Positions 6,321-12,103 of a stretch of DNA of 12,103 nt are shown in pieces. Under the pieces are notes generated by a model. The model was given only the letters and a program-made list of their open reading frames with translations, was not told where the DNA came from and searched no databases. Every line of letters begins with the position of its first letter. The first letter of the stretch is position 1. The DNA lies in contig CAMWGM010000027.1 in assembly GCA_947173755.1 (NCBI GenBank), positions 1 to 12,103 on the forward strand, read 5' to 3'. Made by a program: the position numbers and the translations under genes. This DNA comes from an uncultured Muribaculaceae bacterium (GTDB taxonomy: Bacteria > Bacteroidota > Bacteroidia > Bacteroidales > Muribaculaceae).

Positions 6321-7477
6321 TTAGCGGAATAAAGCGGCACGTCAGCGAGCACATCGCGATACCATGCCGAAGTGTTGTAGCCACGTGTGGCGAGATCGTC
6401 TGCACTTCCGATCGGGAAGGTAGCCAGACCTGAATAGGTGTTTATAAGCAGCGAACCGATTCCGAATTCCGTGGTATAGGCAGCGACGACCGCATCGTCG
6501 AGAGCTGCCTTCCACTCGTCATAAAGAGTCGGCACCCCCGCCAGATCGGCGATGCGTCGGTAATAGTCACCCATATCTACATGATATCGAGTCTTGCCGG
6601 GCACGCTCATGCTCTGGAGTTCGGGCATTCTGCCGGGATAGGCTTCGAGAGCCGAGAGGATGCGTCGCGAGGCACGGGCGAGAGCAGGGAGCGCGTCCGT
6701 GCGAACCACTGATATCTGGCAGTCGCGGTTGTTGAAGTCCTCGTTTTTATCATACCATTCGAATGTGGTGCGTGCCGCAGCGGCATAGTCGGGCTCGTCA
6801 ATGAAGAGATGGCGTAGCGTCTGGTGATAAGGCATACCGTGGACCGAGAGTTCTGTCGGCGAAGCAATGATGACGGGAGCCGCATCGCGCAGTGCCCACA
6901 GTGTCTCTATATTGCCCATCAGGCAGCAGTCGAAATAGAGGAAGTCGAACTGTTGGCCGTTCAGAGCGTCGGCCAGCGAGGAGAGACGCATGTAGGTGCC
7001 GCGGTCATCACCGAACGACTTGTAACGGTTGTCGTTGGGACGTGCACCGTCCAGCCATCCGTCGGCATGACTCCAGAATACGAGTCCGTATCCCTCGGCC
7101 GGAGCAGTCTTCTTCATGTCTGCCAGAATTTCTTTCAGGCGTTCGGGATCGGTCGAATAGACTTCATCCGAGTAAGTCTTGATCTGTTTCGGACCCTGGG
7201 GTGTGATCTCGATAAGGGCCGGCTCGTCGTTTCGGCCGGCATGATAGGCAAGCAGGCGACCCTGATTTCCGAGATGTCCGGCAGCAACCGCTTTCTGCAT
7301 TTCGGTCAGGTCCTCATCGTCATAGTGCCATGCGCCAAGCGTATTGTTTGCCACCATATAAACGAGCACTGTCCGCTTGCTGACCGGCTCGGGTTCATCC
7401 TTGTGTCCGTGACATCCCGTCAGGAGAAAAAGCGCCACAAGGGCGAAAAATATTGTCAGAAATGATTTATGTGTCAT
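6317..7477 (-). CDS. Clostripain-family (C11) cysteine peptidase, lipoprotein
   Basis: A 386-residue exported lipoprotein peptidase. The signal peptide MTHKSFLTIFFALVALFLLT ends in a lipobox LTGC with the lipidated Cys at residue 22, followed by a Lys/Asp/Glu/Pro-rich tether. The C11 core begins at about residue 36 with TVLVYMVANN, the usual first strand. The catalytic dyad is visible as His137 in FWSHADGW and Cys185 in YFDCCLMGNIE (the Cys directly before LMG). Clostripain-family enzymes cleave after Arg or Lys and often self-activate. No obvious self-cleavage loop can be assigned here. The neighbouring Cys184 makes a Cys-Cys pair where Ala-Cys is more usual. It is the first gene of a minus-strand operon and overlaps the EptA-like gene by four bases. 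A -7 box lies upstream. Many Bacteroidales encode such lipoproteins, but the natural substrate is unknown. Confidence 0.9.
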   Translation of the reverse strand: MTHKSFLTIFFALVALFLLTGCHGHKDEPEPVSKRTVLVYMVANNTLGAWHYDDEDLTEMQKAVAAGHLGNQGRLLAYHAGRNDEPALIEITPQGPKQIKTYSDEVYSTDPERLKEILADMKKTAPAEGYGLVFWSHADGWLDGARPNDNRYKSFGDDRGTYMRLSSLADALNGQQFDFLYFDCCLMGNIETLWALRDAAPVIIASPTELSVHGMPYHQTLRHLFIDEPDYAAAARTTFEWYDKNEDFNNRDCQISVVRTDALPALARASRRILSALEAYPGRMPELQSMSVPGKTRYHVDMGDYYRRIADLAGVPTLYDEWKAALDDAVVAAYTTEFGIGSLLINTYSGLATFPIGSADDLATRGYNTSAWYRDVLADVPLYSAK

Positions 7478-7484
7478 GGGAGAG

Positions 7485-7498
7485 AAAGATTAATCTTT
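7485..7498. promoter_or_regulatory. Perfect 14-bp palindrome in the C11 peptidase leader
   Basis: AAAGATTAATCTTT is perfectly self-complementary. It lies 8 to 21 bases before the minus-strand ATG at 7477, downstream of the predicted -7 box, so it falls within the expected transcribed leader. It could be an operator or could form a weak AU-rich hairpin near the ribosome binding region. Function is unproven. Confidence 0.35.
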
Positions 7499-7518
7499 TT
7501 AATACCGATTGGAAACTG

Positions 7519-7526
7519 CAAAATTA
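7519..7526 (-). promoter_or_regulatory. -7 promoter box for the C11 peptidase / EptA-like operon
   Basis: On the minus strand this reads TAATTTTG, an exact TAnnTTTG match, 42 bases before the ATG at 7477. A start site near 7512 would give a leader of about 35 bases. No convincing -33 TTG is visible 19-21 bases upstream, so the call rests on the -7 box and position. Confidence 0.55.
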
Positions 7527-7642
7527 CGAATTTTATGCGAATTTATTGGTTAATAAGTTGAAAAAAATAGTCCGCCTCACCACACCGATGCGATAAATAC
7601 AACATTTGTCAGTAATTTTATGTTATATTTCCGGTTCATCAC

Positions 7643-7650
7643 TAATTTTG
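7643..7650 (+). promoter_or_regulatory. -7 promoter box for the PCMD protein gene
   Basis: TAATTTTG matches TAnnTTTG and lies 28 bases before the chosen ATG at 7679. It identifies the start: the in-frame ATG at 7652 would fall at or before the transcription start, so it is not used. The AT-rich stretch upstream has no clean -33 TTG at the right distance. A TTTG at 7605-7608 is too far away. Confidence 0.6.
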
Positions 7651-7678
7651 CATGATTTTTTCAGTTTCAACTTCAACT

Positions 7679-8716
7679 ATGAGGAGAAATCTTATTTATC
7701 ATATCAGATCGTTTTCGCTCGCCGTCAGTGTGCTTATGACTCTACCCGCTTTTGCATCATCTGCTCCGGAGGCGGATCCCGGTCCCGCTGCATCACCTGC
7801 CCCGCCCGCGCCCAAGGCTTCGGCCGGATCAAAGGTGAAATTCGGCGACTTCAACCACTGGGTCACGCGCCACATCAAGGAGAGCGGCGTGATCGGAGGC
7901 CACGAGAAGACTGTCTATGCCATCGGTCCTGACCGCGTGATCGAAGGCAATAAACCCTACCGGAATGCCGGTGGTTCCCCCTGGGCAACTTCAAACGTCA
8001 TGGCCAAAGTGGCCGGTGTCGTCAAGACTTCAAATGCCGTCTATCCCGCCGTGCGTTCAGGCAATGACAGATGCGCCCGGCTTGCCACTCAGATGGAGAG
8101 CATCAAAGTGCTCGGACTGGTGAATATGGATGTCATGGTGGCCGGGTCGATGTTCCTCGGCGAGATGCTCGAACCGATCAAGTCCACCTCAAACCCCTAC
8201 TCCAAGATGGATATGGGCGTGACATTCTCAGGACGTCCGCAGGCACTGGTTTTCGACTATAAGGTTGACATGCCTCCCGTCAATACACGCACGAAGTCCA
8301 CAGGTTTCAGTGCCAAGAAGACTTTGCCCGGCCACGACGAGGCGGTGACCTTCGTGATGCTCCAGCGCCGCTGGGAAGATGAGGACGGAAACCTTCATGC
8401 CCGTCGCGTAGGATCAGCCGGCGAACTCTACACCCGCTCCACCCCCTGGCAGAACGGCCATCGACTGCCGATCGTCTACGGCGATGCCTCGTCGCTCCTC
8501 TCCTCGCATCCCTACCTCAAACTTCGGTCCACCAAGGACACCGCCTACTATGCCCGCAATTCCAAAGGGAAGATGGTGCCTGTGATCGAGGAAGGATGGG
8601 ACAGTGCCGACGCCAGTCCCACCCACGCTATCGTAATGTTCTCGGCCGGATCGGGCGAGCCATACATCGGCACCGAAGGCCTCACCCTCTACATCGACAA
8701 CGTCGCCTTCGATTAA
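7679..8716 (+). CDS. Exported PCMD-domain protein
   Basis: A 345-residue secreted protein with a 'putative carbohydrate metabolism domain' (PCMD). The N terminus has a basic start, a hydrophobic core and AFA|SS (cleavage after residue 26 or nearby), with no lipobox Cys. A Pro/Ala-rich linker (about residues 29-52) follows. The rest fits PCMD: FNHWVTRH, then SPWATSN; a central AGSMFLGEML followed by the GVTFSGRPQALVFDYKVDMP segment typical of the domain; and a closing GTEGLTLYIDNVAFD in which a beta-strand ends the jelly-roll-like fold. PCMD proteins in Bacteroidota are exported and often encoded near glycan-use genes, but none is adjacent here, so a ligand cannot be named. The start at 7679 is set by the promoter and the signal peptide. 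No terminator separates it from the MscS gene 43 bases downstream, so read-through is likely. Confidence 0.82.
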   Translation: MRRNLIYHIRSFSLAVSVLMTLPAFASSAPEADPGPAASPAPPAPKASAGSKVKFGDFNHWVTRHIKESGVIGGHEKTVYAIGPDRVIEGNKPYRNAGGSPWATSNVMAKVAGVVKTSNAVYPAVRSGNDRCARLATQMESIKVLGLVNMDVMVAGSMFLGEMLEPIKSTSNPYSKMDMGVTFSGRPQALVFDYKVDMPPVNTRTKSTGFSAKKTLPGHDEAVTFVMLQRRWEDEDGNLHARRVGSAGELYTRSTPWQNGHRLPIVYGDASSLLSSHPYLKLRSTKDTAYYARNSKGKMVPVIEEGWDSADASPTHAIVMFSAGSGEPYIGTEGLTLYIDNVAFD

Positions 8717-8756
8717 TCATGAATCTTGAATTGTGAATTATGCATTGTGAATTAAC
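8715..8756 (+). repeat. AT-rich heptad tandem repeat, copy B (6 units)
   Basis: Six successive 7-base units read AATCATG, AATCTTG, AATTGTG, AATTATG, CATTGTG, AATTAAC. The array begins inside the TAA stop of the PCMD gene and ends four bases before the MscS start, so it makes up almost the whole intergenic gap. The last four units match copy A near 4166, with the same TTAACGA ending. No -7 promoter box is seen in it. Confidence 0.75.
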
Positions 8757-8759
8757 GAT

Positions 8760-9686
8760 ATGATGATATTTGACACCCCCATCCCCGCCGACTCCATCAA
8801 GGCCGTCAAGGAAGAGACGGTGAGCCAACTCAAGGATATGTCGTTCGATCAGTTGATGAACACCCTCATCAGCGATCTCGTTCACTTCGTCATCCGTCTT
8901 GCCATCGCGATAGCGGTGTTCTATATCGGCAAGTGGATCATCAACAGGCTTTACACACTGGTCGAGCGTATAATGCTCAAGCGCACCATCGACCCCTCGG
9001 TCACAACCTTCGCTCTTTCCACCGTCAGATGTGTGCTCTATTTCATCCTCATCGTCACCATCATCGGCATCCTCGGCCTCGAGACCTCGTCGTTCCTCGC
9101 CCTCTTCGCCTCGGCGGGCGTCGCGATCGGTATGGCTCTTAGCGGCACCCTGCAGAATTTTGCAGGCGGTGTGCTGATTCTGCTTCTCAAACCGTTCCGT
9201 GTCGGTCAGTATATCGAGACCCAGGGTTATGCCGGAACCGTCCAGCGCATCGAGATCTTCAACACCTTCATCACCACCGGCGACAACAAGACCATCATTC
9301 TCCCCAACGGCGCCCTTTCCACATCGGCTGTCAACAACTACAGCGTGCAGTCATTCCGTCGCGTCGAATGGAGCATCGGTGTGGCCTACGGGGCCGACGT
9401 GTCGAAAGTGCGTGCCGCCGCAATGGCCATGATGGAAGCCGATCCCGATATCAAGGCCGGCCGGGAAGGTTCCGGCAAAGCGCCGGTGGTCTACGTCGGG
9501 TCGCTCGACGATTCGGCAGTCACGATGCTGATGCGCGCTTGGGTCCCCTCCGATAGATACTGGGATGTCTTCTTCCTTTTTAACGAGAAGTTCTACACCG
9601 AGTTACCCTCGCGCGCAGATATTGAATTCCCCTTCCCGCAGATGGATGTCCACATCAGTCAACTGCCGGAGACAGGTGAGAAATAG
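8760..9686 (+). CDS. MscS-family mechanosensitive ion channel
   Basis: A 308-residue inner-membrane channel that opens under membrane tension and releases solutes on osmotic downshock. An amphipathic N-terminal part (1-38) precedes TM1 (about 40-60), TM2 (about 86-106) and the Gly/Ala-rich pore helix TM3 (about 111-143: SFLALFASAGVAIGMALSG, then the conserved L-Q-N-F-A-G-G). After KPFRVGQYIE comes the beta domain with PNGALSTSAVNNYS, then the alpha/beta cytoplasmic vestibule. The length is close to E. coli MscS (286 residues). The Gly/Ala packing and Asn133-Phe134 are present, so the pore looks intact. Two ATGs are adjacent at 8760 and 8763, and either may be used. It has no visible promoter of its own and probably shares the PCMD gene's transcript. 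Confidence 0.93.
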   Translation: MMIFDTPIPADSIKAVKEETVSQLKDMSFDQLMNTLISDLVHFVIRLAIAIAVFYIGKWIINRLYTLVERIMLKRTIDPSVTTFALSTVRCVLYFILIVTIIGILGLETSSFLALFASAGVAIGMALSGTLQNFAGGVLILLLKPFRVGQYIETQGYAGTVQRIEIFNTFITTGDNKTIILPNGALSTSAVNNYSVQSFRRVEWSIGVAYGADVSKVRAAAMAMMEADPDIKAGREGSGKAPVVYVGSLDDSAVTMLMRAWVPSDRYWDVFFLFNEKFYTELPSRADIEFPFPQMDVHISQLPETGEK

Positions 9687-9738
9687 AACAATTTATAAGC
9701 CGTATTGACTATTTTTCATGCGAAAGGCGGGTGAATTC

Positions 9739-9769
9739 TTGTTACTCTTGCATATTAGCCTTACCTTTG
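9739..9769 (+). promoter_or_regulatory. Promoter of the FadL-like gene (-33 and -7)
   Basis: TACCTTTG at 9762-9769 is an exact -7 box, with TTG at 9739-9741 as -33, separated by 20 bases. This matches the Bacteroidota pattern best of all promoters here. Transcription near 9775 leaves a leader of about 57 bases. The rest of the 146-base gap (9687-9832) holds no hairpin that I can support. Confidence 0.7.
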
Positions 9770-9832
9770 TGCCTCCAAATCGACATGTGTCTGCGACTGA
9801 CACCGACATCAATTCACCCTATCAAACGCAGT

Positions 9833-11212
9833 ATGAATAAAATCATCCTCACCATGCTCGGGCTTACGCTGGGCACAATCCCCGCGCTCGCCGAGGGTTA
9901 TCAGATCAACTCCCTCTCGGCCAAGCAACTCGGCATGGGTCACACCGGCGTGGCGCTCAAACTGGGCTCAGAAAGCATGTATTTCAACCCCGCCGGTCTC
10001 GGATTTATGAATGCCACCGTCGAGGCTTCCGCTTCCACCGCATTCATCATGCCGACTGCCACAGCAAAACTCGACGGCAAAGAATTTCAGACCGACTGCG
10101 GCGTCTCGACCCCTATGAGTGTCTCGGCTGCATTCAGCATCTACGACAATCTCAAGGCGGGTGTAGCGTTCTACACCCCCTACGGCTCTTCGATCAACTG
10201 GACCAATGACTGGCCCGGCGCAATTCTCTCGCAGAACGTAAGCCTCAAGGTGTTCACCCTCCAGCCCTCCGTAGCGTGGAAAATCACCGAAAAGCTCTCG
10301 GTAGGCGCCGGCGCGATGATCTCGTGGGGTAACGTCAACCTCAACAAGGGTCTCGTCACTCCCGAATCGATGGACAAAATGATCGGCGTGCTCCAGATGA
10401 CCGGTCAACTTCCCGCCACCTTCCCCAAATTCGACGGCATCACACCGGCTTCGGTCAACCTCACCGGCGATGCAGGCGTGGTGTGCGGCCTCAATATCGG
10501 TGCCATGTATGACATTCTCCCCAACTGGACAGTAGGAGCGTCGTGGCGCTCGCAGATGAAGATGAAGGTCAAATCGGGACTTGCCAAAGTGTCCTATGCC
10601 AACCAGATGGCCGAGCAGTTGCTCGAGGAACAGGTGTCGCTCATCAACGAGGCCAACTTCGCTGCCGAAATGCCCTGCCCATGGGTGCTCTCGCTCGGAA
10701 CATCGTGGAAGCCGGTGGACCGTCTCACCCTCGCGTTCGATGCCCGTCTCACCGGATGGCATGCCTACCGCAGCCTCGACATCCGCTTCGCTCTCCCCGC
10801 CGAACTGGCTCAGAAATTCAACCAGCACATCGAGAAGAAATATTCCAACGCATGGTGCTTCTCGCTCGGCGGACAGTATGCCATCACCTCGCGCTTCGAC
10901 GCACGTCTGGGTCTGATGGTCGACACCACTCCCGTCAACGATGATTATTACAATCCCGAGACTCCCGGCATGACAAAGGTCGAGCCCACCATCGGTCTTT
11001 CCTTCCGCCCCGTCAAGGGTCTGTCGATCGATGCCGCATTCATGTATATCTTCGGCATGGGCCGTGACAACACCAAGTGTGACTATTCCGATCTTATCGG
11101 CGCCCAGCTCTCCCAGCTCGGCATCCCCGGCGCATCGCCTGTAGGCACTTTCTGCGCCGACTACCGTCTGCACGCCATCACCCCCTCGATCGGCATCAGT
11201 TATACTTTCTGA
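9833..11212 (+). CDS. FadL/OmpP1-family outer-membrane transporter
   Basis: A 459-residue outer-membrane beta-barrel that admits hydrophobic compounds such as long-chain fatty acids in the FadL family. The signal peptide MNKIILTMLGLTLGTIPALA is cleaved after residue 20. The mature N terminus EGYQINSLSAKQLGMGHTGV is the family's plug region, followed by the signature NPAGL at residues 52-56. The body has alternating beta-strand patterns and ends in ISYTF, with the terminal Phe typical of barrel insertion. The length is typical. The start was chosen for the canonical signal peptide. An in-frame ATG at 9785 would add 16 polar residues in front of it, and the frame from 9731 begins before the promoter. 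It stands alone with its own promoter and terminator. The actual substrate is unknown. Confidence 0.9.
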   Translation: MNKIILTMLGLTLGTIPALAEGYQINSLSAKQLGMGHTGVALKLGSESMYFNPAGLGFMNATVEASASTAFIMPTATAKLDGKEFQTDCGVSTPMSVSAAFSIYDNLKAGVAFYTPYGSSINWTNDWPGAILSQNVSLKVFTLQPSVAWKITEKLSVGAGAMISWGNVNLNKGLVTPESMDKMIGVLQMTGQLPATFPKFDGITPASVNLTGDAGVVCGLNIGAMYDILPNWTVGASWRSQMKMKVKSGLAKVSYANQMAEQLLEEQVSLINEANFAAEMPCPWVLSLGTSWKPVDRLTLAFDARLTGWHAYRSLDIRFALPAELAQKFNQHIEKKYSNAWCFSLGGQYAITSRFDARLGLMVDTTPVNDDYYNPETPGMTKVEPTIGLSFRPVKGLSIDAAFMYIFGMGRDNTKCDYSDLIGAQLSQLGIPGASPVGTFCADYRLHAITPSIGISYTF

Positions 11213-11237
11213 TCCGCAAGTACTGACAAGGTATCCG

Positions 11238-11278
11238 ACGCCTCCGTCATCCCCCGGGATCGGCGGAGGTGTGTTTTT
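11238..11278 (+). terminator. Rho-independent terminator after the FadL-like gene
   Basis: A 9-bp stem (11238-11246 with 11264-11272, one G-T pair) encloses an inner ATCC/GGAT helix and is followed by GTTTTT (T run 11274-11278). It starts 26 bases after the stop codon. This is the most convincing terminator in the window. Confidence 0.8.
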
Positions 11279-11291
11279 CCAAAAAATTGCG

Positions 11292-11299
11292 TAAATTTG
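11292..11299 (+). promoter_or_regulatory. -7 promoter box for the DNA methyltransferase gene
   Basis: TAAATTTG matches TAnnTTTG and lies 36 bases before the ATG at 11328, directly after the terminator. The expected -33 position overlaps the terminator T run and shows no clear TTG. The leader would be about 20-25 bases. Confidence 0.6.
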
Positions 11300-11327
11300 T
11301 CATCGGAATATTCACTATCCATCCCGA

Positions 11328-12086
11328 ATGATAAAACCATTTACGTTTATCGACCTTTTCTGTGGCATCGGCGGCTTCCATCAGGCAATGTCTGATCTGG
11401 GAGGCACCTGTCTGTATGCCAGCGATATAGATGCGGATTGCCGTAAGACTTACGAACGTAATTACGGGATTATGCCCGACGGCGACATAACGAAGGTCGA
11501 TGCTGCCGACATCCCTGCCCACGATGTTTTGTGTGCCGGTTTCCCGTGTCAGGCATTTTCAAAAGCGGGAAAGAGACTCGGCTTTGCCGATTCGACGAAA
11601 GGGACACTCTTCTTCGACATAATGCGTATTCTGGAGCATCACCGACCGAAATATGCGCTGCTCGAGAATGTGAGAAATCTGGCGTCACACGACAAGGGGA
11701 ATACCTGGAATGTCATCCATGAGTCGCTGGAGACGGCCGGCTACAACGTGCTTGACGAACCGGTGATATTCAGTCCCCATTACATCGGAGTTCCGCAGCA
11801 CCGCGAACGTGTCTTCATCATGTGTGTCCGTAAGGATATCGGCGAACTTCCGAATTTCTATTTCAACCCCGAGAATATACCCGGGTGTTCAATCGACGAC
11901 ATTCTCCTCGACGATGCGGAAATCCCCGATCTGAAGGCCTATCAGCTTAGCGGGGAGCAGATCGAATGGATCGACAACTGGAACGAGTTTATCCGCGGCA
12001 TACGTTGCGACCGCCTCCCCGGTTTCCCGATATGGTCGGATTCGCTATGCGCGGTTGAAGATAACCCGATGATCCGTAGCGGCTAG
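11328..12086 (+). CDS. C5-cytosine DNA methyltransferase, ends before motifs IX-X
   Basis: A 252-residue enzyme that uses S-adenosylmethionine to methylate cytosine at C5 in DNA. Motif I (FIDLFCGIGGF, residues 7-17) binds the cofactor. Motif IV (GFPCQAFSKAGK) has catalytic Cys74. Motif VI is ENV at 113-115 and motif VIII is QHRERVFI at 157-164. About 85 residues follow, including the start of a recognition region and LPGFPIWSD. Then TAG stops the frame, so motifs IX and X are missing. Full-length monomers are usually over 300 residues. The same frame after the TAG reads ELPKC until the window ends, which is reminiscent of family sequence beyond this point. So it may be a nonsense-truncated gene or the alpha half of a split enzyme like M.AquI. 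GC is near 50% in two hand-counted lines (30/60, 29/60) against 41/60 in a FadL-gene line, suggesting transfer. No restriction partner is in view. Confidence 0.88.
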   Translation: MIKPFTFIDLFCGIGGFHQAMSDLGGTCLYASDIDADCRKTYERNYGIMPDGDITKVDAADIPAHDVLCAGFPCQAFSKAGKRLGFADSTKGTLFFDIMRILEHHRPKYALLENVRNLASHDKGNTWNVIHESLETAGYNVLDEPVIFSPHYIGVPQHRERVFIMCVRKDIGELPNFYFNPENIPGCSIDDILLDDAEIPDLKAYQLSGEQIEWIDNWNEFIRGIRCDRLPGFPIWSDSLCAVEDNPMIRSG

Positions 12087-12103
12087 GAACTACCGAAATG
12101 TGC

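Noticed and set aside
9731..9832. Longer N terminus for the FadL-like protein (from 9731, or from the ATG at 9785)
   Set aside because: The 9731 start precedes the promoter. The 9785 start would put 16 polar residues in front of a textbook signal peptide.
9968..11173. 401-codon open frame on the minus strand across the FadL-like gene
   Set aside because: The plus strand has a signal peptide, NPAGL motif, barrel strands, promoter and terminator. The antisense product has no recognisable motif.
1..12103. tRNA, rRNA, riboswitch or integrase/attachment-site signals
   Set aside because: Reading the non-coding gaps I found no cloverleaf, no conserved rRNA segment, no known riboswitch core and no recombinase gene.

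Overview
The window looks like a chromosomal segment from a GC-rich member of the Bacteroidales (phylum Bacteroidota). Three things point there. Several starts are preceded by the Bacteroidota -7 box (TAnnTTTG) rather than Shine-Dalgarno sites. There is a PCMD-domain exported protein, a family I know from Bacteroidota. There are also AT-rich heptad repeats, common between Bacteroidales genes, inside otherwise GC-rich DNA. A Muribaculaceae-like or Alistipes-like host is a guess from base composition only.

Layout. (1) Bases 3-4015, plus strand: the 3' part of a tightly overlapping operon. It holds a 5'-truncated GNAT-type acetyltransferase, a GT-B glycosyltransferase, a GT-A (family 2) glycosyltransferase and a MOP-superfamily flippase. 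This is surface-glycan machinery: two enzymes that extend a lipid-linked glycan and a carrier that flips it. (2) Bases 4016-4259: a 244-base spacer with two terminator-like hairpins, a heptad-repeat tract, and a promoter embedded in a perfect 9-bp dyad. (3) Bases 4260-4754, plus strand: an unrecognised Ala/Arg-rich protein whose 3' end overlaps the next gene in antisense. (4) Bases 4620-7477, minus strand: a two-gene operon of a clostripain-family (C11) lipoprotein peptidase followed by an EptA-like phosphoethanolamine transferase, joined by an ATGA overlap. (5) Bases 7478-7678: a divergent promoter region. (6) Bases 7679-9686, plus strand: an exported PCMD-domain protein and an MscS-family channel, separated only by a second heptad-repeat tract. 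(7) Bases 9833-11212: a FadL/OmpP1-type outer-membrane protein with a good promoter and a terminator. (8) Bases 11328-12086: a C5-cytosine DNA methyltransferase whose frame stops after motif VIII, without motifs IX and X, 17 bases before the window ends.

Most of the window concerns the cell envelope: glycan assembly and export, lipid A modification, a surface lipoprotein peptidase, a mechanosensitive channel and a hydrophobic-substrate porin. The methyltransferase has visibly lower GC and looks acquired. I see no clear new multi-gene system. The points most worth a second look are the truncated or split methyltransferase, the dyad promoter with its unknown gene, the 135-bp convergent overlap, and the two heptad-repeat tracts.
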